A stretch of 64,000 nucleotides of DNA from positions 1-64,000 of the forward strand of contig JAIXXN010000027.1 in the NCBI GenBank assembly GCA_027490725.1. The letters run 5' to 3'. Position numbers and translations under genes: made by a program. The DNA is from Oxalobacteraceae bacterium. Its GTDB lineage: Bacteria; Pseudomonadota; Gammaproteobacteria; Burkholderiales; Burkholderiaceae_D. Each line of letters starts with the position of its first letter. The first letter of the stretch is position 1. Shown here piece after piece: positions 56,069 to 64,000 of the stretch. The notes below the pieces were generated by a model, which did not search any database, was not told the DNA's origin, and was given only the letters and a program-made list of their open reading frames with translations.

Positions 56069-56586
56069 ACCCGAACCTGATGAACACTAGCCTGCGTACC
56101 CCGACAACGCAGGAGACCGCGCCGCAACTGCCCGCGCTACTGAGCGCACTGGGGCGACGCTTGCCAGCCTATCCCGGATCGCTGCTGTGCGTAGCGGCAC
56201 TGAATATTGTGTTGCGTCCCCAGTTACCGGACGATGTGCGCACCTGCTTGCAGGGACGCCATTTACGGGTGCGCGTCACCGATGCCGGGGTGGCGTTTGA
56301 TTTCAGCTGGGATGGTCAGCGCTTCACTGCACGCAAGGCAGACGGTGTGGCGGATCTCGAGATCGGTGCCTGCGCGGCCGATATGCTGGCACTGGCACGC
56401 CGTCAGCAGGATCCCGACACACTGTTCTTCGCGCGCCGCCTGTCGATGGAGGGGGATACGGAGCTGGGACTGCTGGTCAAAAATACCCTGGATGCGATCG
56501 ACATGCCGCTGACGGAAGTCGGCAAGCAGGCCTTGCTGCGCCTGCTGAAGTTTCTGCCTGTGCCTAATGGTGGCGGCGTACGCTGA
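56065..56586 (+). CDS. ubiT: SCP2-domain ubiquinone anaerobic accessory protein UbiT
   Basis: A 173-residue SCP2-type lipid-binding protein (YhbT). The domain runs from about residue 35: LLCVAALNIVLRPQL, DLEIGACAADMLALARRQQDPDTLFFARRLSMEGDTELGLLVKNTLDAIDM. It is thought to carry ubiquinone precursors to UbiUV. It completes the ubiUVT operon, and its end overlaps the convergent nrdG end by 23 bases. Confidence 0.92.
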   Translation: MNPNLMNTSLRTPTTQETAPQLPALLSALGRRLPAYPGSLLCVAALNIVLRPQLPDDVRTCLQGRHLRVRVTDAGVAFDFSWDGQRFTARKADGVADLEIGACAADMLALARRQQDPDTLFFARRLSMEGDTELGLLVKNTLDAIDMPLTEVGKQALLRLLKFLPVPNGGGVR

Positions 56587-57271
56587 AGTGGCAGAATAGC
56601 GCGGCAATGCGTGCCGCCAGCGCCGCGTTGGGATAACCGGGGCGGCTGCTGGCGTTGAGCGACTGGTCAGCGCAGCCGGTGGCGCGAAATTCCTGTAGTA
56701 CGTAGTTTTCTACGCCCAGTTCGGCCAGCTGTGCGACCATAGCCAGTAGCTGCTCGGGTGGTAGTTGTTGCGCATGTACGGTGCTGCGGCATTCGTAGGC
56801 CACGCCGCTGGCCAGTATCGCCTGTACGCAGGCGCGTGCCGGATCGCCGCTGTTGGCAATCCCGGTAATGGCCGCGTATTCGCTGAACGGCGCTTTCACA
56901 TCAAAGCCTACCCAGTCGACCAGTGGCAGCACATTGCGTAGCCGGACCGGATAGATGCAGGCGGTATGCAGACCGACTTTGAAACCCATGTCGCGCACCT
57001 CGGTCATGGCCTGTGCCAGTGCCGGATCCATGCTCGCTTCGCCGCCGCTGAACACTACCGCATCCAGCAGACCGACCCGCCGCGCCAGCGTGGCGCGCAG
57101 CGTGTTCCAGTCGATCGGACTGTCTGCGGTGCGTGGCTGCAGATGGGGATTGTGGCAGTAGCCGCAACGCCACGGACATCCCTGAACGAACACCACCGCA
57201 GACAACTGACCCGGGTAGTCGGTGGCGCTAAAGGCCGTGTAGCCACCGACTTTGAGCTCGCAACGGTTCAT
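56564..57271 (-). CDS. nrdG: anaerobic ribonucleotide reductase activating protein
   Basis: A 235-residue radical-SAM activase that puts the glycyl radical on NrdD. The cluster motif is CPWRCGYCHNP. VFSGGEASMDPALAQAM is the SAM-binding GGE region, and VGFDVKAPFSEYAAITG follows. The start giving MNRCELKVGGYTAFSATDYPG is chosen; a further upstream Met adds 10 poorly conserved residues. It sits 16 bases after the separate glycyl-radical ORF on the same strand, in the operon nrdD - small ORF - nrdG. Confidence 0.93.
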   Translation of the reverse strand: MNRCELKVGGYTAFSATDYPGQLSAVVFVQGCPWRCGYCHNPHLQPRTADSPIDWNTLRATLARRVGLLDAVVFSGGEASMDPALAQAMTEVRDMGFKVGLHTACIYPVRLRNVLPLVDWVGFDVKAPFSEYAAITGIANSGDPARACVQAILASGVAYECRSTVHAQQLPPEQLLAMVAQLAELGVENYVLQEFRATGCADQSLNASSRPGYPNAALAARIAALFCHFSVRRHH

Positions 57272-57287
57272 TTGACCGTCGTCCAGC

Positions 57288-57476
57288 TTATTGCGGGACA
57301 CTTTGCTGGCATGGCTCCACGAAGTATTTACGGTCGTGGAATTCGCCCTGTTTGCCGGTATTGAACGAGGACAGCGGGCGGTGATAACCCATCACGCGGG
57401 TCCAGATTTCGCAAGGCTGACGCTCGCTGTCGTCGAGCGCAATGCCGGGGGCGTTGTTGGGGAGTGTGGTGTGCAT
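57288..57476 (-). CDS. detached NrdD C-terminal glycyl-radical peptide
   Basis: A 62-residue protein whose centre, CEIWTRVMGYHRPLSSFNTG followed by KQGEFHDRKYF, matches the C-terminal glycyl-radical loop normally fused to the end of class III NrdD; the radical Gly would be residue 30. The main nrdD ORF ends 32 bases upstream in a different frame, right after its zinc-finger part. AAAGGA lies at good distance from this ATG, so it is translated separately. It should assemble with NrdD and be the substrate of NrdG. Alternatives such as a frameshift are less likely given the RBS and the long frame gap. Confidence 0.82.
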   Translation of the reverse strand: MHTTLPNNAPGIALDDSERQPCEIWTRVMGYHRPLSSFNTGKQGEFHDRKYFVEPCQQSVPQ

Positions 57477-57507
57477 AGTGCATCCTTTCAGTAGATGGTA
57501 AGTAGTA

Positions 57508-59520
57508 TCAGACGGCCAGCGCCTGCTTGCGGGCGAGCAGTTCGGCATCGCATTTCGGACAGAATTTATGGCTGCCATTCAGATAGCCGTGGCTAGGGCA
57601 GATCGAGAAGGTCGGTGTGACAGTGATATAGGGCAGGCCAAAGCGTCCCAGTGCACGTTGCACCAGCGTGCGGCAGGCCGCAGCGCTCGACAGTGCCTCG
57701 GTCATGTATAGATGCAGCACCGTACCGCCGGTGTATTTGCGTTGCAAAGCATCCTGCAGCTCCAGCGCTTCGAAAGGGTCATCGGTATAGCCGACCGGCA
57801 GTTGCGACGAGTTGGTGTAATACGGCTTGTCGACGGGACCCGCTTGCAGGATGTCGGGGTAGCGCTTGCGGTCTTCCTTGGCGAAGCGGTAGGTGGTGCC
57901 TTCGGCCGGAGTCGCTTCGAGGTTGTACATATGTCCCGTTTGCTCCTGAAATTCCAGCATGCGCGCGCGCACATGGTCGAGCAGGCGCAGGGCGAAGTCG
58001 CGGCCCCAGTCGCTGGTAATGTCCTGCTGCTGGTCGGGATCGAAATTGCGCAGCATTTCATTGATGCCGTTCACGCCCAGCGTGGAGAAATGATTGCGCA
58101 GCGTGCCGAGGTAGCGCTTGGTGTAGGGGAACAGGCCCTGATCCATATGCCGCTGGATGACTTTGCGTTTGATTTCCAGACTGTCGCGCCCCAGTTCCAG
58201 CAGACGATCCAGCGCGGCCAGCAGACCCGCTTCGTCGCCACGGTAGAGATAGCCGAGGCGCGCGCAGTTGATGGTCACCACTCCCAGCGAACCGGTCTGC
58301 TCGGCTGAGCCGAACAGGCCATTGCCACGTTTCAGCAGTTCGCGCAGGTCCAGCTGTAAGCGGCAGCACATCGAGCGGATCATATTCGGCTTGAGTTCCG
58401 AATTCAGGAAGTTCTGGAAGTAGGGCAGTCCGTAGCGGGCCGTCATTTCAAACAGCAATTCCGCGTTTGGGCTGTCCCAGTCGAAGTCCGGGGTGATGTT
58501 GTAGGTGGGAATCGGGAAGGTGAAGGCGCGGCCATGGGCGTCACCGGCCATCATCACTTCGATGTAGGCGCGGTTGATCATGTCCATTTCGGTTTGCAGA
58601 TCGCCATAGGTGAAGGGCATTTCCTGTCCGGCGATGTGGGGGATCTGGGGGCGTAAATCTTCCGGGCAGACCCAGTCGAAGGTCAGGTTGGTGAACGGTG
58701 TCTGGGTGCCCCAGCGCGACGGTACGTTGAGGTTGAAGATCAGTTCCTGCAGGTATTGGCGCACTTCCGTATAGCTGAGCTGGTCGTTGCGCACATACGG
58801 CGCCATATAGGTATCGAAGGAGCTGAATGCCTGGGCACCGGCCCATTCGTTCTGCAGCGTGCCGAGGAAGTTGACGATCTGGCCGATGGCACTGTGCATA
58901 TGGCGTGGCGGGCCCGATTCGATCTTGCCTGGCACGCCATTCAGGCCTTCGTTGAGCAGGGTACGCAGCGACCAGCCGGCGCAGTAACCGGCTAGCATGT
59001 CCAGATCGTGTATGTGCAGATCGGCTTCGCGGTGGGCCTGCCCGACGGCAGGCGGATAGACGTGATTGAGCCAGTAATTGGCGATCACCTTGCCCGACAC
59101 ATTCAGGATCAGACCACCGAGCGAGTAGCCCTGATTGGCGTTGGCGTTGACGCGCCAGTCGGCGCGGGTCAGGTATTCGTTGATGGAGGATTCGACGTCG
59201 ACGCTGGAACGGCGTTCCAGACGCAGTGCACTATGCTGTTCGCGGTACACCACGTAGCAGCGCAAGGTGCTGCGGTAGCCGGCGTCGTACAGGGCGCTTT
59301 CGACGGCATCCTGAATCCGTTCCACGCTGAGTGGCGTGTCGGGCGGCAAGGCGCGCAACTGCGCCAGTGCGTAGCCAGCCAGTTGCTGCGCTGCCGGCTG
59401 ATCGAATTCGCCACTGGCGCGACCTGCGTGCAGCAACGCTGCCGTGATGCGGGAGAGACTGAACGGCTGGCTACTGCCGTCCCGTTTGATGATATTGGTT
59501 TGCCACACAGTGCTGTCCAT
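57508..59520 (-). CDS. nrdD: anaerobic ribonucleoside-triphosphate reductase, main chain lacking the glycyl-radical tail
   Basis: A 670-residue class III reductase. An ATP-cone (NIIKRDGSSQPFSLSRITAAL) is followed by the barrel with YSLGGLILN, HIHDLDMLAGYCAGWSLRTLLNEGLNGVPGK and the active-site SMCCRLQLDLRELLKRGNGLFGS (Cys385-386). It ends in a zinc-finger-like CPSHGYLNG...CPKC (Cys641, His644, Cys654, Cys657). The usual continuation with the radical glycine is absent from this chain and appears as a separate ORF downstream. AGGGAAAATAT precedes the ATG. It makes dNTPs without oxygen, consistent with the surrounding anaerobic genes. Two NrdR boxes precede it. Confidence 0.95.
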   Translation of the reverse strand: MDSTVWQTNIIKRDGSSQPFSLSRITAALLHAGRASGEFDQPAAQQLAGYALAQLRALPPDTPLSVERIQDAVESALYDAGYRSTLRCYVVYREQHSALRLERRSSVDVESSINEYLTRADWRVNANANQGYSLGGLILNVSGKVIANYWLNHVYPPAVGQAHREADLHIHDLDMLAGYCAGWSLRTLLNEGLNGVPGKIESGPPRHMHSAIGQIVNFLGTLQNEWAGAQAFSSFDTYMAPYVRNDQLSYTEVRQYLQELIFNLNVPSRWGTQTPFTNLTFDWVCPEDLRPQIPHIAGQEMPFTYGDLQTEMDMINRAYIEVMMAGDAHGRAFTFPIPTYNITPDFDWDSPNAELLFEMTARYGLPYFQNFLNSELKPNMIRSMCCRLQLDLRELLKRGNGLFGSAEQTGSLGVVTINCARLGYLYRGDEAGLLAALDRLLELGRDSLEIKRKVIQRHMDQGLFPYTKRYLGTLRNHFSTLGVNGINEMLRNFDPDQQQDITSDWGRDFALRLLDHVRARMLEFQEQTGHMYNLEATPAEGTTYRFAKEDRKRYPDILQAGPVDKPYYTNSSQLPVGYTDDPFEALELQDALQRKYTGGTVLHLYMTEALSSAAACRTLVQRALGRFGLPYITVTPTFSICPSHGYLNGSHKFCPKCDAELLARKQALAV

Positions 59521-59533
59521 ATATTTTCCCTAA

Positions 59534-59580
59534 ACGCTAGATGTAGTTGGTTTAAGAAGATTAAGCACTAGATGTTGTGT
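59534..59580 (-). promoter_or_regulatory. paired NrdR boxes upstream of nrdD
   Basis: Read on the minus strand, ACACAACATCTAGTGC (59565-59580) and CAACTACATCTAGCGT (59534-59549) resemble the NrdR consensus acaCwAtATaTwGtgt (13 and 11 of 16 matches). Their starts are 31 bases apart, three helical turns, the usual pairing distance. NrdR-ATP/dATP would repress nrdD. The proximal box ends 14 bases before the start codon. Confidence 0.7.
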
Positions 59581-59623
59581 GGTCAACTGACAATTCGACG
59601 AATCCGGATTTCCATGATGCAGA

Positions 59624-60259
59624 TTAATTTTTGCCGGCTTTGAGTAAGCTATTGATTTGTTTGACGAACTCGGCATCGGGTGTGGTGTCGAGGCGGGTGC
59701 TGACGGCTTGCGTGACACCCTCGCTATCGAGCAGCGCAATCCGGGTGGTATGGTTGATCACGCCGTCACCGAGCTGGCGAAACTTGATCTGGAGCGCTCC
59801 GGCCAGCAAGCGGGTCTGGCTTTCATCGCTGGCGACGGCCAGCCGGAAGCGCGCATCAAGCTGTTTGTTCTTGACCAGCTGTGCCAGACCGGCCGGACTG
59901 TCATTCAAGGGGTCGAGGCTCACCATCAGCACGCGCAGCTTGCCAGCCTGCGGGCCGAGTGCCGCCACCGTGCGTTTCAGGGTTTCGATGATGATCGGGC
60001 AGGCCGCATTGCAATCGCCATAGAACATGGTCAGCAGCACCGGCTGGCCTGCCATCGCGCGCAGTGTGAAGCGCTGGGCGCTGGCGTCGGTCAGGCGGAT
60101 CTCGAGCTGATACAGCGAGTTGCCCGGCAGCGGGGCGAGCGCGGCGGCGTTGGCTGACGGCAGGGCTGCCAGCATGCAGCAGGCAGCAAAGGCGAGGCTA
60201 GCACAGCTGGCGATGCGGCGCAGTTGGGCAGTGATGCGCTGCGCAATGGGATGGGTCAT
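59624..60259 (-). CDS. SCO1/SenC-family copper chaperone
   Basis: A 211-residue exported thioredoxin-fold protein. Signal peptide (SLAFAACCMLAALPSANA), copper/thiol motif in FYGDCNAACPIIIETLKRTV (Cys-x-x-x-Cys-Pro) and the distal ligand His in GVINHTTRIAL. LMVSLDPLNDSPAGLAQLV is also typical. Sco proteins load copper into oxidases and, in denitrifiers, into NirK or NosZ. As third gene of nirK-nirV-sco, with an ATGA overlap to nirV, maturation of NirK is the likely job here. Confidence 0.9.
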   Translation of the reverse strand: MTHPIAQRITAQLRRIASCASLAFAACCMLAALPSANAAALAPLPGNSLYQLEIRLTDASAQRFTLRAMAGQPVLLTMFYGDCNAACPIIIETLKRTVAALGPQAGKLRVLMVSLDPLNDSPAGLAQLVKNKQLDARFRLAVASDESQTRLLAGALQIKFRQLGDGVINHTTRIALLDSEGVTQAVSTRLDTTPDAEFVKQINSLLKAGKN

Positions 60260-61083
60260 AGTATTCCTGTGGGAGCGGGAGCGGGGGCGGCATCGCGGGC
60301 GCAGCGGAAGCCGAGGTTGGCGCCATCCTGCTGGGCTTCCATGGCCGAGAGCAGGGCGAGGCGCATCAGGATCGCGTAGTTGCGCCGGTCGGCCAGCGTG
60401 ACAGCGGCGCCGCCGCAGTAGTCGAGGAGTTTCTGTTCGCCTTTGGCTCGGCTATCGGCATTGACGAACAGTCCGCTGTAATCTTCCACCCATTCCCAGA
60501 CCAGTCCGTGCAGATCGTGGATGCCGTAGAAATTGGCCGGGTTGCTGGCGACACTACGCGGCGCCTTCTTGCCGGCGTCAGCGTACCAATGCAGGATATG
60601 CGCCAGCCATGCTTCATCCTCGCGCGCATCGGCGCGGGTGGCGTCGGCTGCGGCGGCGAATTCCCATTCGTACCAGCGCGGCAGGCGAGCGCCTTCACTC
60701 TCGCAAAACGCCTGCGCGGCAAACCAGCTGACCCGTGTAACGGGGGCGTCGGCAAGCAGTGGCGCGGAATCGCTGGCACTGCTCCAGCCGGAAAGATAGG
60801 TGGGTGCGACCAACAGGGTTGGCGCCCGGCCACGTTGCCAGACCGGATGATGGCGCACAAAGGCGGCGAATTCGGCATTGCTAACCAGCCGGCTACGCAG
60901 CTGGAATGGCGCAACGCTGGCGTCAGTGGCGACCCCATCGGCCGGAAGCACCGTGCGCAGACTGCCGCCCGCAAGCGCGCGGTAGTCCGGTACGGCGGCA
61001 TCACTGGCATGTACGCTGACCGCCATCGCGGTCAGTAGTGCCAGCACCGCCAGCCGCAGTGGCTGGAAGGTGGGGCTGTGCAT
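60256..61083 (-). CDS. nirV: NirV-like formylglycine-generating-enzyme-fold protein
   Basis: A 275-residue exported SUMF1/FGE-fold protein. After the signal peptide (AVLALLTAMAVSVHA), FQLRSRLVSNAEFAAFVRHHPVW, APVTRVSWFAAQAFCESEGARLPRWYEWEFAAAA, IHDLHGLVWEWVEDYSG and LGFRCARD are the standard blocks. The two active cysteines of true FGE are not both obvious, so it is more likely a NirV accessory protein than a sulfatase activator. It starts 3 bases after nirK and overlaps sco by four, giving one operon. Confidence 0.87.
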   Translation of the reverse strand: MHSPTFQPLRLAVLALLTAMAVSVHASDAAVPDYRALAGGSLRTVLPADGVATDASVAPFQLRSRLVSNAEFAAFVRHHPVWQRGRAPTLLVAPTYLSGWSSASDSAPLLADAPVTRVSWFAAQAFCESEGARLPRWYEWEFAAAADATRADAREDEAWLAHILHWYADAGKKAPRSVASNPANFYGIHDLHGLVWEWVEDYSGLFVNADSRAKGEQKLLDYCGGAAVTLADRRNYAILMRLALLSAMEAQQDGANLGFRCARDAAPAPAPTGIL

Positions 61084-61085
61084 GC

Positions 61086-62519
61086 TTAGCGTTTCTTGCG
61101 CATATCGCGCACTTGCTCGGGCGTCAGCACGGCTTGGCCATCGTTGAGTTCCACGCTGATGTAATTGATGACGGCGGAGATATCTTCATCGTTCAGGTCC
61201 TGTGCCGGCATCACGCCGTTGTACTTGGCTCCGTTGACCACCATGGTACCGCTACGGCCATTGAGTACGATGTGCGCCATCTCGTACGGACGTTGCTGGA
61301 AGAAATCGGAGTGCGCCAGTGGCGGGAACACGCCAGCGACGCCCTTGCCGTCAGCCTGATGGCAGACTGCGCAGGCGCTGTCGAACACGGCTTTACCACG
61401 GGCATGTATGGCTGGTGCGGCTGGCGCTGCGGCAACGGCGGGTTTGGCTGCCGCTTTGGCGGGGGCTGGTGCAGCTTTAGCGAGGCTGGTAGCGGCCAGT
61501 GGTTTTTTAATCCCCTTGCCATAGATTTCCGGTTTTTCCGGACCGCTGACCGAGATCAGACCGATGGCGCCCTTGTTGAAAGCGCGGGTCAGCGAGTGGT
61601 CGACCAGCGTCAGGTTGCCTGGCACGCGCGGGGTGAATTCGACAATCGCCGAACCACCAGCAGGCACCATCGTGGTCTGGACGTTTTCCTGCACCTTGCT
61701 ACCACCTTCGGTGTACACGCGGTCGAAGATGGTGCCGATGATGTGGAAGCTGGACGTGATGTTCGGGCCACCCACGCCGAAGAACATGCGGACTTTCTCG
61801 TTGGCCTTGGCGGTTAGCGAATTGGCACCCGTCAGGGCGCCATCGGCACCGTTGAACAGCACATAGGTCGGCTTCTCGTCGATGGCTTTCTGCATATCGA
61901 AATTCTGCAGGCCCGGTGCACGGTAGTTGCCATCGGTATAGAAGTCCCCCTGCATCACGTAGAACTCTTTGTCCACCGGTGGCAGACCTTCTTTCGGCTC
62001 GACCAGGATCATGCCGTACATGCCATTCGCCACGTGCATGCCGACCGGCGCCGTGGCGCAGTGATACACATACAGTCCGGCAGACAGGGCTTTGAAGGTG
62101 AAGCTGGCTTCATTGCCCGGTGCAATCAGCGTCTGGGCCGCACCGCCACCGGGACCGGTGACTGCGTGCAGGTCGATATTGTGCGGCAGTTTGTTGTCCG
62201 GCAGGTTAAGCAGATGCAGTTCGACGGTGTCGCCTTCGCGTACGCGGATCATCTTGCCCGGTACGGTGCCACCAAAGGTCCAGAAGGTGTAGCGGGTGCC
62301 GGGAGCAATCTCGCGCTCGACTTCTTCGACCGTCAGGTTCACCACCACGTGGGCAGCGCTGTTGCGGGTGATCGGGGGCGGTAGTTGTGGCGGCGCGACC
62401 AGCTCCTGGGTGATCACCGGCAGGGCAGGTTGTGCGGCGAGGGCGGCCGTGTTGCCTAGTAATGCCAGCAGGGCGGAGGTAGCGAGCGACGCTGCGCTGA
62501 GTTTGAATGGACTCTTCAA
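61086..62519 (-). CDS. nirK: copper nitrite reductase with C-terminal cytochrome c domain
   Basis: It reduces nitrite to NO in the periplasm. The 477 residues comprise a signal peptide (LATSALLALLGNTAALA) and two cupredoxin domains. Type 1 copper ligands are His113, Cys154, His162 and Met167; type 2 ligands are His118, His153 and His308; catalytic Asp116 and His259 are present. An Ala/Pro linker (KAAPAPAKAAAKPAVAAA) leads to a cytochrome c domain with CAVCH (C383-H387) and Met437 as probable haem ligand, so electrons arrive intramolecularly, as in Ralstonia-type three-domain NirK. The start is TTG with AAGGGG upstream; a longer frame with an ATG at 62636 gives no signal peptide start. Confidence 0.93.
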   Translation of the reverse strand: MKSPFKLSAASLATSALLALLGNTAALAAQPALPVITQELVAPPQLPPPITRNSAAHVVVNLTVEEVEREIAPGTRYTFWTFGGTVPGKMIRVREGDTVELHLLNLPDNKLPHNIDLHAVTGPGGGAAQTLIAPGNEASFTFKALSAGLYVYHCATAPVGMHVANGMYGMILVEPKEGLPPVDKEFYVMQGDFYTDGNYRAPGLQNFDMQKAIDEKPTYVLFNGADGALTGANSLTAKANEKVRMFFGVGGPNITSSFHIIGTIFDRVYTEGGSKVQENVQTTMVPAGGSAIVEFTPRVPGNLTLVDHSLTRAFNKGAIGLISVSGPEKPEIYGKGIKKPLAATSLAKAAPAPAKAAAKPAVAAAPAAPAIHARGKAVFDSACAVCHQADGKGVAGVFPPLAHSDFFQQRPYEMAHIVLNGRSGTMVVNGAKYNGVMPAQDLNDEDISAVINYISVELNDGQAVLTPEQVRDMRKKR

Positions 62520-62603
62520 TTGATTTCCCCTTGTACGTTGATTTACCGCAATCCTTGAATGGGCGGCATGGGGTAATGCTAAGACGGCAAGCAGCGCTTT
62601 TCC

Positions 62604-62617
62604 ATGATCTGGATTAT
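62604..62617 (-). promoter_or_regulatory. degenerate FNR/Nnr-type box before nirK
   Basis: ATGATCTGGATTAT matches TTGAT-N4-ATCAA at seven of ten positions, 85 bases before the nirK start. Position and symmetry suit an NO- or oxygen-responsive Crp/FNR regulator, but the match is weak. Confidence 0.4.
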
Positions 62618-62722
62618 GGAAATTGACAAAGTGCAAGATTGATCGGCGCGGAGCGGCGACATGGCATCCCGCCCTGGTACCTGGGCGCCATCGTGGGGCA
62701 TGCGGGAGGCTTACGTGACAGT

Positions 62723-62760
62723 GGCGATCGGGCGCCGAAGCGCCGGAGCGCCGGATCGCC
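62723..62760. terminator. large hairpin downstream of norB
   Basis: GGCGATC at 62723-62729 pairs with GATCGCC at 62754-62760, with further GGCGC/GCGCC pairing inside. It follows the norB stop on the minus strand by about 70 bases. There is no clear T-run, so termination is likely but not certain. Confidence 0.45.
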
Positions 62761-62827
62761 AGCAGGGGGGGGAACTACGCTGCAGCGCTGAAACCAGGCT
62801 GCAGCACTGAAATGCGCCGAGACGTGT

Positions 62828-64000
62828 TTAAACGCGCTTGGCTTGCTGGTCGCTGAGGGCGACTGGTTCGCGCTTGGCGATCAGCAAACGCCAGGCGAAC
62901 AATGCGAGAAACACGGTGCCAAGGGCGAATACCACGTCACCCGGTACGCGCATCCAGACCAGTGTTTCCATCAGCTTCGAGTGGATCACTGCCGGTGAAC
63001 GGGCAAACCACATACCGGTGCTGACGCTGGCCCAGGCCTGATAGATGCCGGCCGGTACCAGCGAGATGAATACCATCATCGCCAGACCGATGTTGAGGCA
63101 CCAGAACATCGGCCGCAGCAAGGCGTCGGACCATGCCAGACGGCTGCACAGACCACGCAGGCAGAACAGCAGCAGGCCGATGCCGAGCATGCCGTACACA
63201 CCGAACAGGGCGGCGTGGCCGTGGGCGGCGGTCATGTTCAGACCCTGCATGTAGTACAGCGCAATCGGGGTGTTGATCGAGAAGCCCAGCAGACCAGCGC
63301 CCACGGTATTCCAGAAGCCCACCGCGATGAAGCACAGGATCGACCATTGATAGGTCTGCACCCATGGTGCTGCTTTGGAGCGCTGGTAATTGCGCCATGC
63401 TTCGATGCCGAGCATCGACAGCGGCACCACTTCCAGCGCCGAAAACATGGCGCCAATGGCGATCACGAAGGTTGGTGTGCCGGTGAAATACAGGTGGTGC
63501 AAGGTGCCGAGGATGCCGCCAAACAGGAATACTATGGTTTCCAGCACGATGGCGCTATTGGCGGTGGCAGCACGGATCAGACCAAGACGGGTGAACAGCA
63601 GGGCGATGACGGCCGTGGCGAACACTTCGAAGAAGCCTTCCACCCACAGGTGCACTAGCCACCAGCGCCAGTATTCGATCATCGAGTAGTGGCTATGCTG
63701 ACCCCAGGTCAGTGAGGTGGCGTAGAAGCCGCCGATGCACAGGGCCGACAGAAACACCATCACGATCAGGCCACGGCTTTCCGAGGGTTTTTTCAATGCA
63801 GGCCAGAGGGCGCGACCGAGCAGGGTGACCCAGATCAGCAGACCGACGAACAGCAGGATTTGCCAGATACGGCCCATGCTGGTGAATTCCAGCCCCTGAT
63901 TGCCGATCCAGAACGAGAAATCGGTGCCCTTGTGCTGCAGGGTGCCGAGCCAGCCGGTGGCGGTGGAACCGACCACGATGAACAGCAGTGCGTAGAACAG
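62828..64000 (-). CDS. norB: quinol-dependent nitric oxide reductase, C-terminal half (5' end outside window)
   Basis: The frame is open to the right window edge; 390 residues remain of a protein usually near 750 (quinol-type NorB, also called NorZ). Several TM helices with haem and iron ligands are visible: SLTWGQHSHYSMIEYWRWWLVHLWVEGFFEVFATA, GGILGTLHHLYFTGTP and YMQGLNMTAAHGHAALFGVYGM. It reduces NO to N2O at the inner membrane, directly downstream of NirK in denitrification. It is transcribed towards nirK with about 300 bases between, so it has its own terminator. No separate cytochrome c subunit (norC) is seen here, in line with the quinol type. Confidence 0.93.
   Translation of the reverse strand: MFYALLFIVVGSTATGWLGTLQHKGTDFSFWIGNQGLEFTSMGRIWQILLFVGLLIWVTLLGRALWPALKKPSESRGLIVMVFLSALCIGGFYATSLTWGQHSHYSMIEYWRWWLVHLWVEGFFEVFATAVIALLFTRLGLIRAATANSAIVLETIVFLFGGILGTLHHLYFTGTPTFVIAIGAMFSALEVVPLSMLGIEAWRNYQRSKAAPWVQTYQWSILCFIAVGFWNTVGAGLLGFSINTPIALYYMQGLNMTAAHGHAALFGVYGMLGIGLLLFCLRGLCSRLAWSDALLRPMFWCLNIGLAMMVFISLVPAGIYQAWASVSTGMWFARSPAVIHSKLMETLVWMRVPGDVVFALGTVFLALFAWRLLIAKREPVALSDQQAKRV

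Noticed and set aside
57477..57510. programmed frameshift joining NrdD to its glycyl-radical tail
   Set aside because: No slippery sequence is visible, the frames are separated by a stop and 31 bases, and the tail has its own RBS and ATG.

Overview
The window is high-GC chromosomal DNA from a betaproteobacterium. The closest fit is Burkholderiales (Oxalobacteraceae-like) or Neisseriales; I cannot fix the genus. Supporting signs are a PEP-CTERM protein, AcnB-type aconitase, several large reg_prop/Y_Y_Y diguanylate cyclases, betaproteobacterial-style chemoreceptors and a NirK-cytochrome c/quinol-NorB denitrification set. It looks like a motile, facultatively denitrifying environmental bacterium. 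No tRNA, rRNA, CRISPR array, prophage or insertion sequence was recognised.

Layout. 1-2.8 kb: the 3' part of guaB and complete guaA (GMP synthesis), ending in a strong terminator. 2.8-14.4 kb: accessory genes, namely an EF-hand protein of lower GC, a secreted sedolisin-type lipoprotein protease with Ig-like repeats, a PEP-CTERM protein, an outer-membrane receptor, a chemoreceptor, a GNAT acetyltransferase and a ZntB-like metal transporter. REP-like inverted repeats lie on both sides of the last of these. 14.8-23.1 kb: a DUF2946 protein, a siderophore-type TonB receptor and a DUF1624 membrane protein, then a tight three-gene operon (SGNH hydrolase, unknown, Lnt-like acyltransferase with an extra C-terminal domain). 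23.4-26.1 kb: acnB with a palindromic operator in its promoter. 26.2-35 kb: a glycine-zipper peptide, a diguanylate cyclase, a second DUF2946/TonB receptor/PepSY set and an acyltransferase-3.

35-39 kb: an operon preceded by an FNR/Anr box encodes a beta-CASP metallo-beta-lactamase RNase-like protein, an AMP/thymidine phosphorylase-like enzyme and a PRPP synthetase homologue. This looks like anaerobic RNA or nucleotide salvage. 39-51.8 kb: signalling genes, comprising a chemoreceptor, a CHASE2/unknown/M48 peptidase operon, a three-GAF histidine kinase with a response regulator and a second reg_prop diguanylate cyclase.

51.9-64 kb: an anaerobic-metabolism block. Hemerythrin, DUF2249 and a multi-TM protein are divergent from ubiUVT (oxygen-independent ubiquinone synthesis), with an FNR box between them. 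Then come class III ribonucleotide reductase (nrdG, nrdD) and nirK-nirV-sco, and finally a truncated quinol-type norB at the window edge. The most unusual gene-level observation is that the glycyl-radical tail of NrdD is a separate 62-aa ORF with its own ribosome binding site, and nrdD is preceded by a paired NrdR box. Assignments are from reading the translations; no database search was possible.
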